A stretch of DNA of 64,000 bases from Balaenoptera acutorostrata (lineage: Eukaryota; Chordata; Mammalia; Artiodactyla; Balaenopteridae): contig NC_080070.1 of NCBI RefSeq assembly GCF_949987535.1, forward strand, positions 11,342,016 through 11,406,015, read 5' to 3'. Under the pieces are notes generated by a model. It had not been told where the DNA came from. It worked only from the letters and a program-made list of their open reading frames with translations, and ran no database searches. Below are positions 44,766-57,065 of the stretch, piece by piece. Both the position numbers and the translations under genes were made by a program. The stretch's first letter is position 1. Every line of letters starts with the position of its first letter.

Positions 44766-45689
44766 CTAAAATAGAGTTATTTTTATAATCAAACACCTGA
44801 GATTTTATAAGATTAGCTGTTCTTACTAAATTTTAAAATGTTCTTCAGTACTTATGAACTGTATTCAGTACTGTACCTCGGTACTAGTCATACTAAAACT
44901 GCCTGTTTTGAAAAGAACAAAAAATGAGGTGGATCTGTTCATGAAATAAATTCCAAAAGAAACCATCAGGCATTATGAAATGAATCATCCCTAGTCTCTA
45001 AGAATAACAGTAATTTAATCAAAGGGCTTTGATTGAATGTCAAAGGGATTATTTCATGATTGACCAATACCTCTAAGGTTGTGAAAAGCAAAATACAGAA
45101 CCATGTCATTCTTTTATAACATGTAATAAAACTTTGAGGTTCCTACAAGGAAATAAATATTTCAAGAAATAAATACATTGAAGATTAAAAGATATTTTAA
45201 AAAGCCTTTCTATGAGCCATTGCTGAAACAATTAGGAAAAAAACTAGAGATATTTTGAAGCAAATGTCTGGCAAGCTCATCCGAATTTGAAAGGACGGTG
45301 AGAACAGATCTCCTCCAGTGCATAGAAATCTGTGACAGGCTTTGAAGCAGTTAGCTGAAACTCACATGCACTCCCATCAGAAGCTTTATTTGAAAACATT
45401 TCCAGCCTAAAACAATTGTTTTACTGTCTGGAGCTCCCATTCTTTCCAAGGACCCAGTCTAGACAATGGTGAGAGCTTCCTCCTGGATCTGGTAGTGACC
45501 TCACTTTCCAGGGCCGACGCCAAGACACGCCGGGCACTGTGCAGAGTGAACCGGAGGGTTGACCATATAGCTTCCTTTATCTTACAGGAACAGGCAAGAG
45601 TTGGAGGATACAAGAGATTCTTCTGTGCCCTTTAGAGCATCCGCAGAGCCCCTGTGTCCCACACCAAAATGCACATCCTAATTCTTTTT
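44766..45689. other. Unassigned sequence
   Basis: No repeat or exon recognised. A 68-residue minus frame at 45407-45613 has no family features. Confidence 0.45.
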
Positions 45690-45975
45690 TTTTCTAATTT
45701 AAACTTATAACAATGTTTTATACAATTTTTAAAGGTTATACTCCATTTACAGTTATTACAGAACATTAGCTATATCCCCCGTGTTGCGCAGTACATCCCT
45801 ATTGTACACCCAGTAGTTTGCACCTCCCACTCCCCTACCCCTATATCGCCCGCCCTCCACCGGTGACCACTAGTTTGCTCTCTATATCTGCGAGTCTGCT
45901 GCTTTTTTGTTATATCAACTAGTTGGTTGTATTTTATAATTCCACATATAAGTGATATCATACAGTATCTGAATA
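45690..45975 (-). mobile_element. L1M 3' UTR, antisense
   Basis: 'gttatactccatttacagtt' + 'attacagaacattagctatatccc', 'cccctacccctatatcgccc', 'gtgaccactagtttgctctc' + 'tatatctgcgagtctgc' and 'ccacatataagtgatatcat' match old L1M 3' UTRs well. Confidence 0.88.
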
Positions 45976-46591
45976 ATAAAATTTAGTCCAGGAAGGGGCC
46001 TTGGGCATGATGGAGCTTTTAATCTTCTTGTCTGTGATAATGTTTCAGTCCTGCCGAAATGCTCTACACTGTTACTTACCTATATATTTACAGATTGCTT
46101 CAACTTTTGAAATAGATAGTTTTTTCTCTAAAACTCTGTGAAAATAAGGAATAGGAACTTCACAGGGTATGAAAAGCAACAGAGTTGAGACGCAAGTGTT
46201 TCATCAATGGTATGTGGTAAAAGTGCTAATGAATGGGGTCTCCTGATAGGTAATATTGCCTCATTAAAAAGCCATAAAAATAACTGTGAAATGACACCAT
46301 GTTGGCTTGGAGAGACGTGGATAGATCTTTTTCACAGAGAGGGTCCTGCTTTACTCAGTGTCATTGTGAAAGCAGAGCTCGATGTCATTTTGTCTGTCAC
46401 ACCTACAAAGTGGCAGGACAGGGCTGGACCCAGAGGAGGAGAAAGGAGATACAGTAACTTAGTCAGGAGTTGCTCACATCCTGGGTCAAGGAGAATAAGC
46501 AAGTCCTCGTAAGGAAATGCATCAAAATCTTCCTCAGGTGGTCTGGAGGCTGGCATTCTCCCTGTCTGTACCCACACTGAAATATGATGCC
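45976..46591. other. Unassigned sequence
   Basis: Two long overlapping opposite-strand frames (46207-46512 plus, 46332-46577 minus) have no family features. No repeat was identified. Confidence 0.45.
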
Positions 46592-46615
46592 ACTTTCTGA
46601 TATGAATCAGAAAGT
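46592..46615. repeat. 9-bp inverted repeat
   Basis: Stem 'actttctga' (46592-46600) and 'tcagaaagt' (46607-46615) with a 6-base loop. An isolated hairpin, with no T-run or other terminator context. Confidence 0.9.
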
Positions 46616-46899
46616 AGTCTGACTCACCTGTTTCAATTTGTGGTCTCTCCCATCACAGTCTGTGTTGAGAGCAAGTGCCTGTGGTGGTACCACCATCCAG
46701 AAGTGTATCGTTACTAGTTTTGTCGAAACTACCTCTATTATAACACTTTAATTCATAGCAATATACTGTGGACAGCCTGTGGTGTGTGTCTGGCACTGGA
46801 GTTTCTCTAGGCTCTGTACACATGGGACTAAAACAGCTGCATCACAGGCAATGGCATCCTCCTATTTACTAGACCTGCCCTGCCCTACAGCTCTGAGAG
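46616..46899. other. Unassigned sequence
   Basis: No repeat or exon recognised before the L1M starts. Confidence 0.45.
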
Positions 46900-47990
46900 T
46901 GGGAATGCCAGTGTACACTCGCCTCAGGAGTACGCAGGAGTTCCCATGCCTCACGTCCTTACCCTGTTCTCGGTATTGTCAGATTTAATCACTTTTGCCA
47001 GTCTGATGAGTGTCAATGATATTTCATTGTGGTCCCTGATTGCTGGTGAGCGAAAGCATCTCTTTGTAGTTATTAGCCATGTGGTTTTCCTCTTCTGTGA
47101 ATTGCTACCTTCTTTTGCCCTTTTAGCCCTTGGACTATTTGTTTCTTTCTTTCTTAGAAGCAGCTCTTCAGACCCTAATGATCTTCCTCCTGGCTATACA
47201 TTGCCTTTGCCATTTGTTTATGCCATTTTTGTACACAGAGAGGTTATTAAGTTAAAGAGGTAGTCAAATTTACCAGTCTTTTTCTTTCAGATTTGTAATT
47301 TCTGTGTCATAAATCATCTTTCTATTCCCTGTGGTTGTAAAGATGTTCTCACAGTTTAGTTTTGAGGGGCATTTTTTTTAGGTTTCTCCTTTCACCTGAA
47401 ATTGATTTTTGTGTATGATATGAGTTAGGGATCTAATTTTTTTCCTTACTGATAACCAACTGCCCTAGCATCATTTATCATCCTTTTTCCAGTGATTTGT
47501 GATATACCGTAAGTTTTCGTATTCACGGGTATGTTTCTTTTATCTCTAGTCTCTTCCTTTGACTTACATTCTTCTTCCTGTACTGATACCACACTGCCTT
47601 AATTAACATAGCTTTATAATAAATATTGAAATGTGTCGTGTCTACCAACCTTGTTCTTTGAAATTTTCATGGCTATTCCTGGCTTTTCTCTCTTCTTTGT
47701 AAACGTTAGCATTAGCCTGACAAGTGTCACACACACAATTCCATCGTAATTTTTATTGGGATTACATTTAATTTACAGATTATTTTGGGGAGACCAGAAC
47801 AATTGGGGAAGAGAATTCCTGCATGTAACTGAGTCTTCCCATCCATAAACATAATGTATCTCTCCATTTAATTAGAACTTTTTAATTGCTTTTGATAATT
47901 AAAAAATTTTGTCTAAAAGATTCAGTACTTCTTATATAAGATTTGTCTGTAGAAACCTTATACTTTGTACTGCTATTGTAACTACACCTT
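46900..47990 (-). mobile_element. Ancient L1M ORF2 fragment, antisense, 1.1 kb
   Basis: 'gccagtctgatgagtgtcaa' + 'tgatatttcattgtgg', 'ttttggggagaccagaacaa', 'cctgaaattgatttttgtgt' + 'atgatatgagttagggatc', 'gataccacactgccttaatt' and 'atctctccatttaattagaa' give the antisense ORF2 C-terminal half in the right order. Highly decayed. Confidence 0.85.
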
Positions 47991-48001
47991 TAAAAATTAC
48001 A

Positions 48002-48133
48002 GGACTTCCTTGGCGGTCCAGTGGTTAAGACTCCGTGCTTCCAATGCAGGGGATGTGGGTTCAATCCCTGGTCGGGGAACTAAGATCCCACATTCTGCAT
48101 GGTGTGGCCAAAAAATAAATAAATAAATAAAAA
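48002..48133 (+). mobile_element. Short CHR/Bov-tA-like SINE
   Basis: 'ggacttccttggcggtccag' + 'tggttaagactccgtgc', B-box-like 'ggttcaatccc', 'gatcccacattctgcatggt', (AAAT)n tail. Same short type as the antisense copy at 522. It lies at the edge of the antisense L1M. Confidence 0.93.
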
Positions 48134-49034
48134 TGGTGTTATATACACATACAATTGACTTTAGTATATTGTATTAATATATTGCTGAATACTTTCATTG
48201 TTTCTAAAAAAGTGACTTGGGTTTTCTGTAGAGCCACATTTTTGTTAGTAATCAAGTTTTCTTTCTTCTTCATCTGTAACAAATAGGATTGTGTTCAGTT
48301 ATGCGTAACTGAAATAGTAGCTTTAAAAAGTGCCCCCCTTTCCCCCTTCATGTAACAAAGTATAGAGTTAAGTAGTTACAGGGCAAGGTTTCTATGGTTT
48401 CCTCAGCCTTTGCCTCAAAGCATAAGATGTCTCTGTTGCAACTCCAGCCACTGTGTTCCCCGTTCAGCATCAGGTGGGAAAAAACGGAAGAGAGGAAGTA
48501 GGGCAGCACATATTGCAGGAAAACAAGGCATCAGGGATTCCCAGCATTTCCAGAAATCCTTCCTGCATCTAATCTTTTGCCTCAGTGGCTAGAACTATCA
48601 AATACCACCCTAGCAGCAGAGGAGTCTGGGACATGAAATTTTTTAATCTAAGGACATAGTCACCCCAAATAAAACCGAGGTCCTGTCAGTGAGGAAAGAA
48701 AGAATGAGTAGGAGTCTGCTCTTCTGTCAAAAAAATGCCTTTTCTTTGTCCGGCATCTTGATGAACCGTTTAGCCACATATATAATAAAAGCTTATTTTA
48801 ACTTTCTTCCAGCCATACTCTTCTGGATTTCTGTTGTTGCTGTCGATGAATCCACAATCAGACTAATTCTTATTTGTTTATAATCTGTCTTTAACTCTAT
48901 CCACTCTTTAGACCTTATGTTTTTCTTTGATGTTCTACAGATTTACTACAGTATGTTTAAGTGTAACTTCTCTCTTGTTCTAGTTGATTTTCCTTAGCTC
49001 TGATAATTGGTGTCCATTGATTCTGAAAATTTTT
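48134..49034. other. Unassigned sequence
   Basis: No repeat or exon recognised. Confidence 0.45.
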
Positions 49035-49170
49035 CAGATATCCCCATTTTTCAGATAAGGGCATGGTAGTTCAAAGCCCTAGTTGGTGATTTGCCCAAAT
49101 TCATATCATTAAGGGATTGATACACTCAAAATTTGAAGTTAGGTCTTCAATGCTATTTTTCCTGTTTCTA
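49035..49170 (-). mobile_element. MIR SINE, antisense
   Basis: 'tccccatttttcagataagg' + 'gcatggtagttcaaagccctagttggtgatttgcccaaattcat' follows the reverse-complement MIR core. Confidence 0.65.
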
Positions 49171-49727
49171 ACTAGTAAATGAAAGACCTTCCACATAAAA
49201 TAAGTTGATGTTTTTAAAAAATCACTAAAATGAATTTGGAATAAAGAGAAAAATACAAGAGGAAGTTAACTGTAGACAGGGGAAAGAAAGCAAAGGAGAT
49301 AGGAAAGAGGACAGTAATGGTAGGAAATTAAAAGTAATTTGGAAGAAAAATTAAAATCCTGAGGGACAGAACTTTTAACTTCTCTACACTTTTGCCTAAG
49401 AAAAATATTAAATGGTGTTGCCCTCTATTTGCCCAGGCCTCTGCTTTATAACACTCAAATTGAGTTTGAAATTATGCATTCATTGTTCTTCATTGTTCCT
49501 TTTTTTGTGTTTTTTCAAAGAAGTATAGATACAAATGACAGAGTGAAATAATTTTGTAGCATTGACTGAAAGAGACTCAAATCTAGCCCGAGTGAAAGAG
49601 TTTTGAAAGAAAAAAAATTCTGAGAAAACAGTTTGAAAAGATTTTTCATCTCTATGGAAATGCTTTGTAATAAGTGTGTACAGGTACCAGGATTTTCTGC
49701 AGGAGTTCTCTGTGAGGGTTTTTTTTT
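49171..49727. other. Unassigned sequence
   Basis: A-rich. No repeat or exon recognised. Confidence 0.45.
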
Positions 49728-49728
49728 C

Positions 49729-49773
<45 letters not shown>

Positions 49774-49775
49774 TT
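49728..49775. repeat. (TATC)n microsatellite joined to L1 tail
   Basis: About 11 uninterrupted TCTA/TATC units abutting the 3' end of the antisense L1, where a plain poly-T would be expected. Confidence 0.97.
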
Positions 49776-50222
49776 ATACATCTTTATTGGAGTATAATTG
49801 CTTTACAATGGTGTGTTAGTTTCTGCTGTATAACAAAGTGAATCAGCTATACATATACATACATCCCCATATCCCCTCCCTCTTGCGTCTCCCTCCCACC
49901 CTCCCTATCCCACCCCTCTAGGTGGTCACAAAGCACGGAGCTGATCTCCCTGTGCTATGCGGCTGCTTCCCACTAGCTATCTATTTTACATTTAGTAGTG
50001 TATATATGTCCATGCCACTCTCTCACTTCGTCCCAGCTTACCCTTCCCCCTCCCCGTGTCCTCAAGTCCATTCTCTATGTCTGTGTCTTTATTCCTGTCC
50101 TGCCCCTAGGTTCTTCAGAACCTTTTTTTTTTTAGATTCCATATATGTGCATTAGCATACGGTATTTGTTTTTCTCTTTCTGACTTACTTCACTCTGTAT
50201 GGCAGACTCTAGGTCCATCCAC
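49776..50222 (-). mobile_element. L1 3' UTR, 5'-truncated, antisense
   Basis: Young artiodactyl/cetacean-type L1 3' end: 'tctttattggagtataattg', 'aatcagctatacatatacat', the C-rich 'ctccctcccaccctccctat', 'gtgctatgcggctgcttccc', ending at 'gactctaggtccatccac', so almost no ORF2 remains. A weak duplication 'gagg(g/a)ttttt' occurs near 49714 and 50227. Confidence 0.93.
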
Positions 50223-51784
50223 CACTGAGGATTTTTAAGTGCCAGCCTAACAAGGGAACAGTTCAAGCATCTATTAAAAAACAACAACAACTACTACAGT
50301 TGCTATTAATGCAGTTTCAGCGAGAAACTCTTAATGCTCACTCCATTATGCCTCACAAGGTGATTCTAGTCAGTTGTCATGGTTCAACAATAGCTATACA
50401 CACTTAAGGTATATAACCTTTGTGAGCTCATGCCACTAATGTGTGAGACGTTTCATGTTTCTAAATGTCTTTATTATTATTTTAATTATTGCTTTTCTAG
50501 TCCAGTGCTTGAAAAAAAGCACTCTGAAACTGTGATGTCAACATTTTCTTCTTTGATTCGAGGACAATATCTTTTGTGTCTTCATTCTTTTGATAATCAG
50601 TGACCCGCTTTGAGTTGAAGAGATTGTTACAATTTTTACATAAAACACATGCTTCAAGAATCAAAGGTGATGATAATAAGGATGGCTTTTAAAAAATTAT
50701 TATTATTTTTTTGCCCCAAAGAAGATGTTAGCTAAAGTTTCCCTCCCCAAGACCATTTTCTCAAGTTTACAATTTGGTGAAATGACTGTATTTCATCATA
50801 GCCAAGATGTCATCAGTTGTAAGATGCATTATTATTTTATGTACACTGAGAAAAAAATGCTACTAATTGTAATTGCAGAGATGTGGGGAAAATATATGTG
50901 TTAAAACTGATAAAATATGGTAGATCAAATAGAATAGAAATTTATGAATCAAACTATATGCATAGACATACTCTTAAACGTGTTGTGAAAAATTGCAAAA
51001 GCCTTTGAAATGGGCAAAAAGATACCTGCGTATCTTTCAGTGGATTGTTTGGCCTGGTCTAGAGGCCCTTGAAATGTTACATGATTCTATAGGATACCTA
51101 GCTTTTCATCGTCTTTGATTATTTTGCAATGTTGTGGAATTAGAATTTAACTGATAAAGGGCAGATCATACTGTATATGATTCCTGTTCATATAAGTCAG
51201 TTGAACTTTTGTTCTGTGAAAACTCCATGGATTGTCACCCTATATAAATGGCCAATTTTCCATCTATTAGCAAATCCATTTCAGCATTCCTTGTTGTCTA
51301 AATAGGTCTGTCCTTTGTAGTCTCCTTTGAACCAGTTTTTTACATCATAATAGTTTTCTCATTAATTAATGACTTAATTGAAATCTTTGATGTGTTCATT
51401 TTATATTTGTTTGAGTCATTATTTTACCCTTTAAAAATTAAAAAAAAAATTGTAATCACCTATGATATTTAAAGGATCACAAGCTGTTGCAGTCTTTAAA
51501 AAAAAATGGTGTAAAGTGTTATTGCAAAGTACCACTTCCGGTTGTATGCAGTAGGTCAGAGGGAGCTCTGGGACAAAGGTCTAATGATGTCACTTCCATA
51601 TTTGTATCCCGGAAAAGGTCTCACAAAGGGCTGTACTTGAACTGTGCACTCTGTATCTATAAAGGATCATGGCCATGACTGAACCTTTTAAGCAAAAGAA
51701 ATCAGACCAATATGCTCTTCTAGAAGGCAAAAGTTGATTCTAGTACTAGTAAACTAAGCTGGAAGGAAATGACATTTTTAAAGC
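50223..51784. other. Unassigned AT-rich sequence, 1.5 kb
   Basis: No repeat family or exon recognised. Confidence 0.45.
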
Positions 51785-52262
51785 AGTGTTATTGAAATAT
51801 AATTCACGTATTGTAAAATTGTTCTGTTCTTGATCACAGAAAGACAGCATCCAGTGTTTTTACCATGAACTATGATGTTAGCTGTTGGTTTTTCACAGAT
51901 GTCCTTGATCAGATTGAGGAAATTCTGTTCCATCCTAGTTTGTTGGGTGGTTTTACCATGGAAGGGTTTTGGACTTTGCTTTTTTTTTTTAGTCTATTGA
52001 GATGATCATGTGATTTTTTTTTTTTAAATCCTGTTGATATAATAATATATTACATTAATTGAATTTCCAATATTAAATCAAACTTAAATCCCTTGGATAA
52101 GTTCCACTTGGTCATGATGTATAATTCTTTCTCTGTGTTGCTGGATTCAGTTTCCTAGTATATTTTTGAGGATTTTTGCATCCACATTCCTAAGATACAT
52201 TGTTTTGCAGAGTTTTTTTTCTTGTGGTGTCTTTGACTGGTTTTATAATCAGGGTGGTACTG
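51785..52262 (-). mobile_element. Ancient L1M fragment, antisense
   Basis: A short 3'-UTR-like start ('gtgttattgaaatataattc' + 'acgtattgtaaaatt') is joined to ORF2 RT-region text: 'catgaactatgatgttagct' + 'gttggtttttcacagatg', 'tagtctattgagatgatcat', 'ttccacttggtcatgatgta', 'gatttttgcatccacattcc', 'ttttataatcagggtggtac'. The jump between parts implies a large deletion. Confidence 0.85.
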
Positions 52263-53169
52263 ACATCTACTCTTAAAGTCCAGGCATTCAGGAGGGGAAC
52301 CTCCAGGGAAGTCAGCCAAGGCAGCAAGAGTGAAACACCAGTGAAGTAGGTCTAGCAGACAGGATGCAGATTTGGGGAGCACATAGCATAGAGGAAACTC
52401 TGGTTGCAGGAGACACCTGAAGTGTGTTCTGATCCAAAGATAGGTGGTGCCTTGTACCTTGCCCTCTTTTATTTGTGTGCTTGCTGCTAGACATGGGAGG
52501 GAGGAGAGAATGAGACCTATAGGGCCAGCTTGTATCTAATGAATAAATAACAGGGGCTGGCTGGCCCTTCTAACGAGGAAGTTTAGGTCACTGAACATTT
52601 AAACAAGCCCAACCTGCTGGGGAAGCAGTTTCATTTACGGGAAATTATATCGAATGATCTCTAAGTGTTCCTTTAAAAAGCAATTATCTCCACACACGGA
52701 TAAAGACAAGGAGCAGCCTTTCTCCCTTCTGTGTTTAATTAACCATCAATGGCTTTGCATCTTCACTGCTTTATATTATTAATTTAGAAAAGTCATTAAT
52801 GTGTCCATAGGTCATTTTTATTTACAAATAGAAAGTGCTAGCTATAAATTCCAATATTGATTTTTCTCCAATAATAACTTTTCACTAAGGATCTTTCAAA
52901 CCTTAGGAATAATAAGTTCCCTCACAAATTTATGTAAATTTAAATGTGTGAAAGATTTATTTTTCATAATAGCTGTACCTAGAATATTACATTTATTTAT
53001 ATATGTATAAATAAATTAGGATGATAATTACAGATAAATATTTTCACAAAGGTTTCTCAAGGAAGCCTTACGTTTCTATTTGTAGGGCCCTGAATATTTT
53101 CAAATATTTGGTAAGATTTAAAGTGTAACAGTGCATACTGAGTTCATTGCTCTAGGCTGTATTAAGTGT
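52263..53169. other. Unassigned sequence
   Basis: The 52265-52500 part is of higher GC. The 52720-52830 part is AT-rich with several TTAAT cores. No repeat or exon recognised. Confidence 0.4.
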
Positions 53170-53825
53170 TTTGTTTTTTTTTTAAATTGGAGTATAGTTG
53201 ATTTATAATGTTGTATTAGTTTCTGCTGTACAGCAAAGTGAGTCAGTTATACATATACATATATCCACTCTTTTTTAGATTCTCTTCCCATATAGGTCAT
53301 TACAGAGTATTGAATAGAGATCCCTGTGCTATACAGTAGGTTCTTATTAGTTATCTATTTTATATATAGTAGTGTATATATGTCAGTCCCAATCTCCCAA
53401 TTTATCCCTCCCCCCCTTCCCCCTCGGTAACCATAAGTTTGTTTTCTACACCTGTGACTCAATTTCTGTTTGGTAAATAGGTTCATTTGTACCATTTTTT
53501 TAGATTCCACGTATAAGTGATATCATATGATATTTGTCTTTGACTTCACTTGGTATGACAATCTCTAGGTCCATCCATGTCGCTGAAAATGACATTATTT
53601 AGTTCTTTTTTAATGGCTGAGTAATATTCCATTATATATATGTACCACGTCTCCTTTATCCATTCCTCTGTCGATGGACATTTAGGTTGCTTCCATGTCC
53701 TGGCTATTGTAAATGGTGCTGCAGTGAACACTGGGGTGCATGTATCCTTTCGAATTATGATTTTCTTCAGATATATGCCCAGGAGTGGGATTGCTGGATC
53801 ATATGGTAGTTCTATTTTTTAGTGA
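53170..53825 (-). mobile_element. L1 3' end with ORF2 C-terminus, antisense
   Basis: T run, 'ttggagtatagttgatttat' + 'aatgttgtattagtttctgctgtacagcaaagtgagtc', 'tctaggtccatccatgtcgc', and 'ggattgctggatcatatggt' at the right end. The minus-strand frame 53546-53731 is ORF2 C-terminus ('KQPKCPSTEEWIKETWYIYI' region). An older subfamily than 49776 or 62400, 5'-truncated at about 53825. Confidence 0.93.
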
Positions 53826-54059
53826 TTTCTTATATTTTTGACTATGTTATGGAAATAACAGAGTATTACATTCTTGATTAATGGAATATATTAAAAAAGA
53901 AACCTTTATTGTTGATACCGCATCTCGATTTTTTAAGGTATCCTTGATAGTAAGTGCCAGCAGATGACAATTTCTATGATGCGTCGTCCAGACTGTATGA
54001 ATGTTATTTCCTTTACTTAGAATCTAGGATAATTATATTGATAGTGTCGGAATGTTGAA

Positions 54060-54215
54060 AGGCACATCATCGTTCGTCTTGACCTATGATTTTCAAATGA
54101 AATAATGAAAATCTAAAAGTGACTTCCACAAATCACATGGTTTGGTAGGGCCAGAGCTGGCCTGGAACACAGATGTCTCTATCCCAACACAGGGCTTTTC
54201 CCTCCTAGGCTCCTT
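54060..54215 (-). mobile_element. MIR SINE, antisense (diverged)
   Basis: 'gtgacttccacaaatcacat' + 'ggtttggtagggccagagctggcctggaacacagatgtctctatccc' resembles the MIR passage 'taacttgcccaaggtcacacagctagtaagtggcagagccgggattcgaaccc'. Confidence 0.6.
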
Positions 54216-54364
54216 CACTACTAGCAGTGTAGAAAACTTTGATATTTGATAATAGATTCAAATATATATAAAGGTAGGTAAATGTAAAATGTGTGATGTT
54301 TGATAGGTAGATTGAAAAATATAACCATATTTGTTAAAATTTTCATGACACAGGTTTTCAGCTG

Positions 54365-54572
54365 TATCAGTGCCAAATTGCTGCTATAACAAGTTACCAC
54401 GAACTAGAGGCCTAAAACAACAAGCTCATCATCTGCAGTTCTGGAGGTTGAAGTCCCAAATGGGTCTTATGAGAGAGAGTAAGATCCAGGTATTGACAGA
54501 GCTGCAATCCTCCTGGAGGCTAGAGTGGAGAATCCTTTTCTTACCATTTCAGCCTCCAGAGGCTGCCCACAT
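54365..54572 (-). mobile_element. MLT1-type (ERVL-MaLR) LTR fragment, antisense, cut by SINE
   Basis: 'ttgctgctataacaagttac' + 'cacgaactagaggcctaaaacaac', 'gcagttctggaggttgaagt' + 'cccaaatggg', 'gctgcaatcctcctggaggc' and 'gcctccagaggctgcccaca' match the reverse-complement 3' half of MLT1. The SINE at 54573 splits it. Confidence 0.8.
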
Positions 54573-54882
54573 TTCTTTCTTTCTTTCTTTTTTTTTTAAA
54601 TTAATTATTTATTTATTTATGGCTGTGTTGGGTCTTAGTTTCTGTGCGAGGGCTTTCTCCAGTTGCGGCAAGCGGGGGCCACTCTTCATCGCGGTGCGCG
54701 GGCCTCTCACTATCGCGGCCTCTCTTGTTGCGGAGCACAGTCTCCAGACGCGCAGGCTCAGTAGTTGTGGCTCACGGGCCTAGTTGCTCCGCAGCATGTG
54801 GGATCTTCCCAGACCAGGGCTCGAACCCATGTCCCCTGCATTGGCAGGCAGATTCTCAACCACTGCGCCACCAGGGAAGCCC
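54573..54882 (-). mobile_element. Full-length CHR-type SINE, antisense
   Basis: T-rich tail, then 'ttatggctgtgttgggtctt', 'gcaagcgggggccactcttc' + 'atcgcggtgcgcgggcc', and at the right end the reverse complement of 'gggcttccctggtggcgcag'. Same long subfamily as 13094. The 'cccacat' at both edges (54566-54572 and 54880-54886) fits a short target-site duplication. Open frames on the plus strand here are artefacts. Confidence 0.95.
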
Positions 54883-54959
54883 ACATCACTGAATCTTTAC
54901 AGTTACTCTGAAAAGTAATGTATGAAGACTGTTTACATGTCCTTGAGAAACTGAATCTC

Positions 54960-55060
54960 ATTGTTATTCATCTTGGCCTCAGATAACGTGTGGTAAAGAC
55001 TCAAGACAAAATAGACACAAAATATTGTGTGAGCATGATTTATTTGGTGTCCACAAAGAG
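54960..55060 (+). repeat. Unclassified repeat, copy 1
   Basis: Contains 'attcatcttggcctcag', 'gtggtaaagactcaag' and 'tccacaaagaggggtg', in the same order as copy 2 at 57066. Assigned by internal comparison only; orientation is arbitrary. Confidence 0.5.
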
Positions 55061-56639
55061 GGGTGAGAGTGACAATTTCCATTCACTGTGGTTTCTGTTC
55101 TCCAAGGATTGTGGTCAGGTTTAGTACAGCATATATTCTGATCCCTGGGAGCCATGAAGGAAGTCAGAGGGTTTGCATCTGGTCAGCTGTGAGTTTGTAA
55201 TCGGGCTTTTATTAGACATATTCCTTCGTTCTATCCTTTTTTGATTCCTTCTCTTTTTTAGCCTTTGAGGCTGCATTTTAATGAGAAACTGATAGTTTCT
55301 ACCAATAACAGGCAGCAATCTGATGTGTGATCAAGATGGTGAAAAACAAAAGGCAGAAAATTTGACTCTTCTTATATCGCTTTCTTAGTTACATATTATT
55401 AGAATCTCAGGACTCTACGGGTCCTTAACAATCGATCAGATATGTATCATTAATTTGCTGAGTACGCATACACCAGCAAACTACTGATTGACTACTTATC
55501 TGCTCTCACTTTTATTCCTGCCCCTTCCACACACACAAACATCAGTGCCACACGCATATACTTGTATTACAATATGGTACAAGTTTGGGTTTTCTTATTA
55601 TATACATAGATTTGATCAGTCTGGGGTCATAGAACATAGAACTGCCGCTTTTGATAAGTTCTGAATATTAACACTGAGGAATAATCGCACAAAATGACAA
55701 TCATGGGGAACTTGAGGACCCAACTTTTATGAAAAAGGCAAAGTTGGGTAAGGGGGAACTTGATAAGCAGTAGATATTATTTCTCTGGGGAGAAAAATAC
55801 AAAGAGAAACAAGATTGTTTTTTTTAGACTATGTTATTCTGCAGGATTTTCAAAAATTATACTGGTAAGCAAATATTACATTTCCAGACATATAAGACTA
55901 ATGACATACAGCCTACAACAAATTTGTATTAAATACTGTATATTTCATTAACTCAGCTCCAGTTCTATTTTCTACGTTATAGGATTTGAAGCAGATATGA
56001 ATGATTTTTCTTAAGTCCTTACCCTTTTGTGATTCTGCTGAGAGCACAAGAAACCAACAATAATTTACTGTATGCCATAATCATCCTGTTTTGTTTTTAG
56101 AAAACTCCCAACAACCTGACAACACACATTTGTTATGGTTGAGTCTAGGCATTTAAATATGAAAACAATTAACATGCATTTGTGGGGAATATGACAAATG
56201 GGAATTTGTGAGCAGACCAATTTTTCATTGACCTGCATTCAAGAACACTATTATAACTCAGGCATGCCTCCCAAGTTGTTTAAATGAGTTGATTTCCTAG
56301 TATTTATGTGGGCAGGTTGACTGATGAGAATGACTTTGGTATAAGCTCAAGAGTCGCTTTCTATTTCCCCTCCTCCAGGTTTCACTTTTGTGCTGATTCA
56401 GATGTGAGCTCTGTGCATTCAACCATCCAGCTAATATATTGAGACAAGAAAGCAATAACTTTTGCTCATTACATGAATTGTAGAGAAAGAATCAAGGGGT
56501 TCAGATGAATAAACTTTTACTATGGGAACAGCTCACTGGGCATAATTTTCTTCTGGGTCCAAATAATCATATTGTGTGTTTTGAATATACTTTCTTCTAC
56601 CTATCTTTTCTCTACACTCATTCAGGTATAACATACAAC
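55061..56639. other. Unassigned sequence
   Basis: The first 270 bp may belong to the same unclassified repeat. Nothing else recognised. Confidence 0.4.
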
Positions 56640-56740
56640 TCTTTTATGAATGCAGAGTATTATTTTCCTCATTTTATAGATGAGGAAACTGAGACCCAGA
56701 ATGTTAAATGAATTGTCCAAGTTCATGTTTCCTAACTTAG
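56640..56740 (-). mobile_element. MIR SINE core, antisense
   Basis: 'ttcctcattttatagatgag' + 'gaaactgagacccagaatgttaaatgaattgtccaagttcat' matches the reverse-complement MIR core. Confidence 0.75.
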
Positions 56741-57065
56741 TCCTCCATGCACAGAAAGTGGATCCATCACTGGTTATTTACGTATCTATTTTTAAAAGCT
56801 TTCGACTTGGTGAAGTAACCTATCTCAACATCCTTTTTCTAAATGAAAATAGAATTTCCCCAGACATTGGGCAGGTTCTAAGACAAAGGAGACAGAGAAT
56901 TAACACCTTGGCAATTAAACTCATGATATGAGCCCTACCTAAGACATTCCCTTCCACTCTGTGAGCCACAAATCAGAACCCATGCGGATTTGAAGAGTGT
57001 GTAATTTAAGTGTAACTTATATGCTCACCGTTATGTGTGATGTCTGGGGTGATTATAAACCAAAT
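56741..57065. other. Unassigned sequence
   Basis: No repeat or exon recognised. Confidence 0.45.

Noticed and set aside
46592..46615. Hairpin as a possible transcription terminator or small RNA
   Set aside because: Short 9-bp stem in a eukaryotic context with no T-run and no larger fold; likely chance.
49728..49775. Regular repeats as a CRISPR array
   Set aside because: It is a tetranucleotide microsatellite without spacers.
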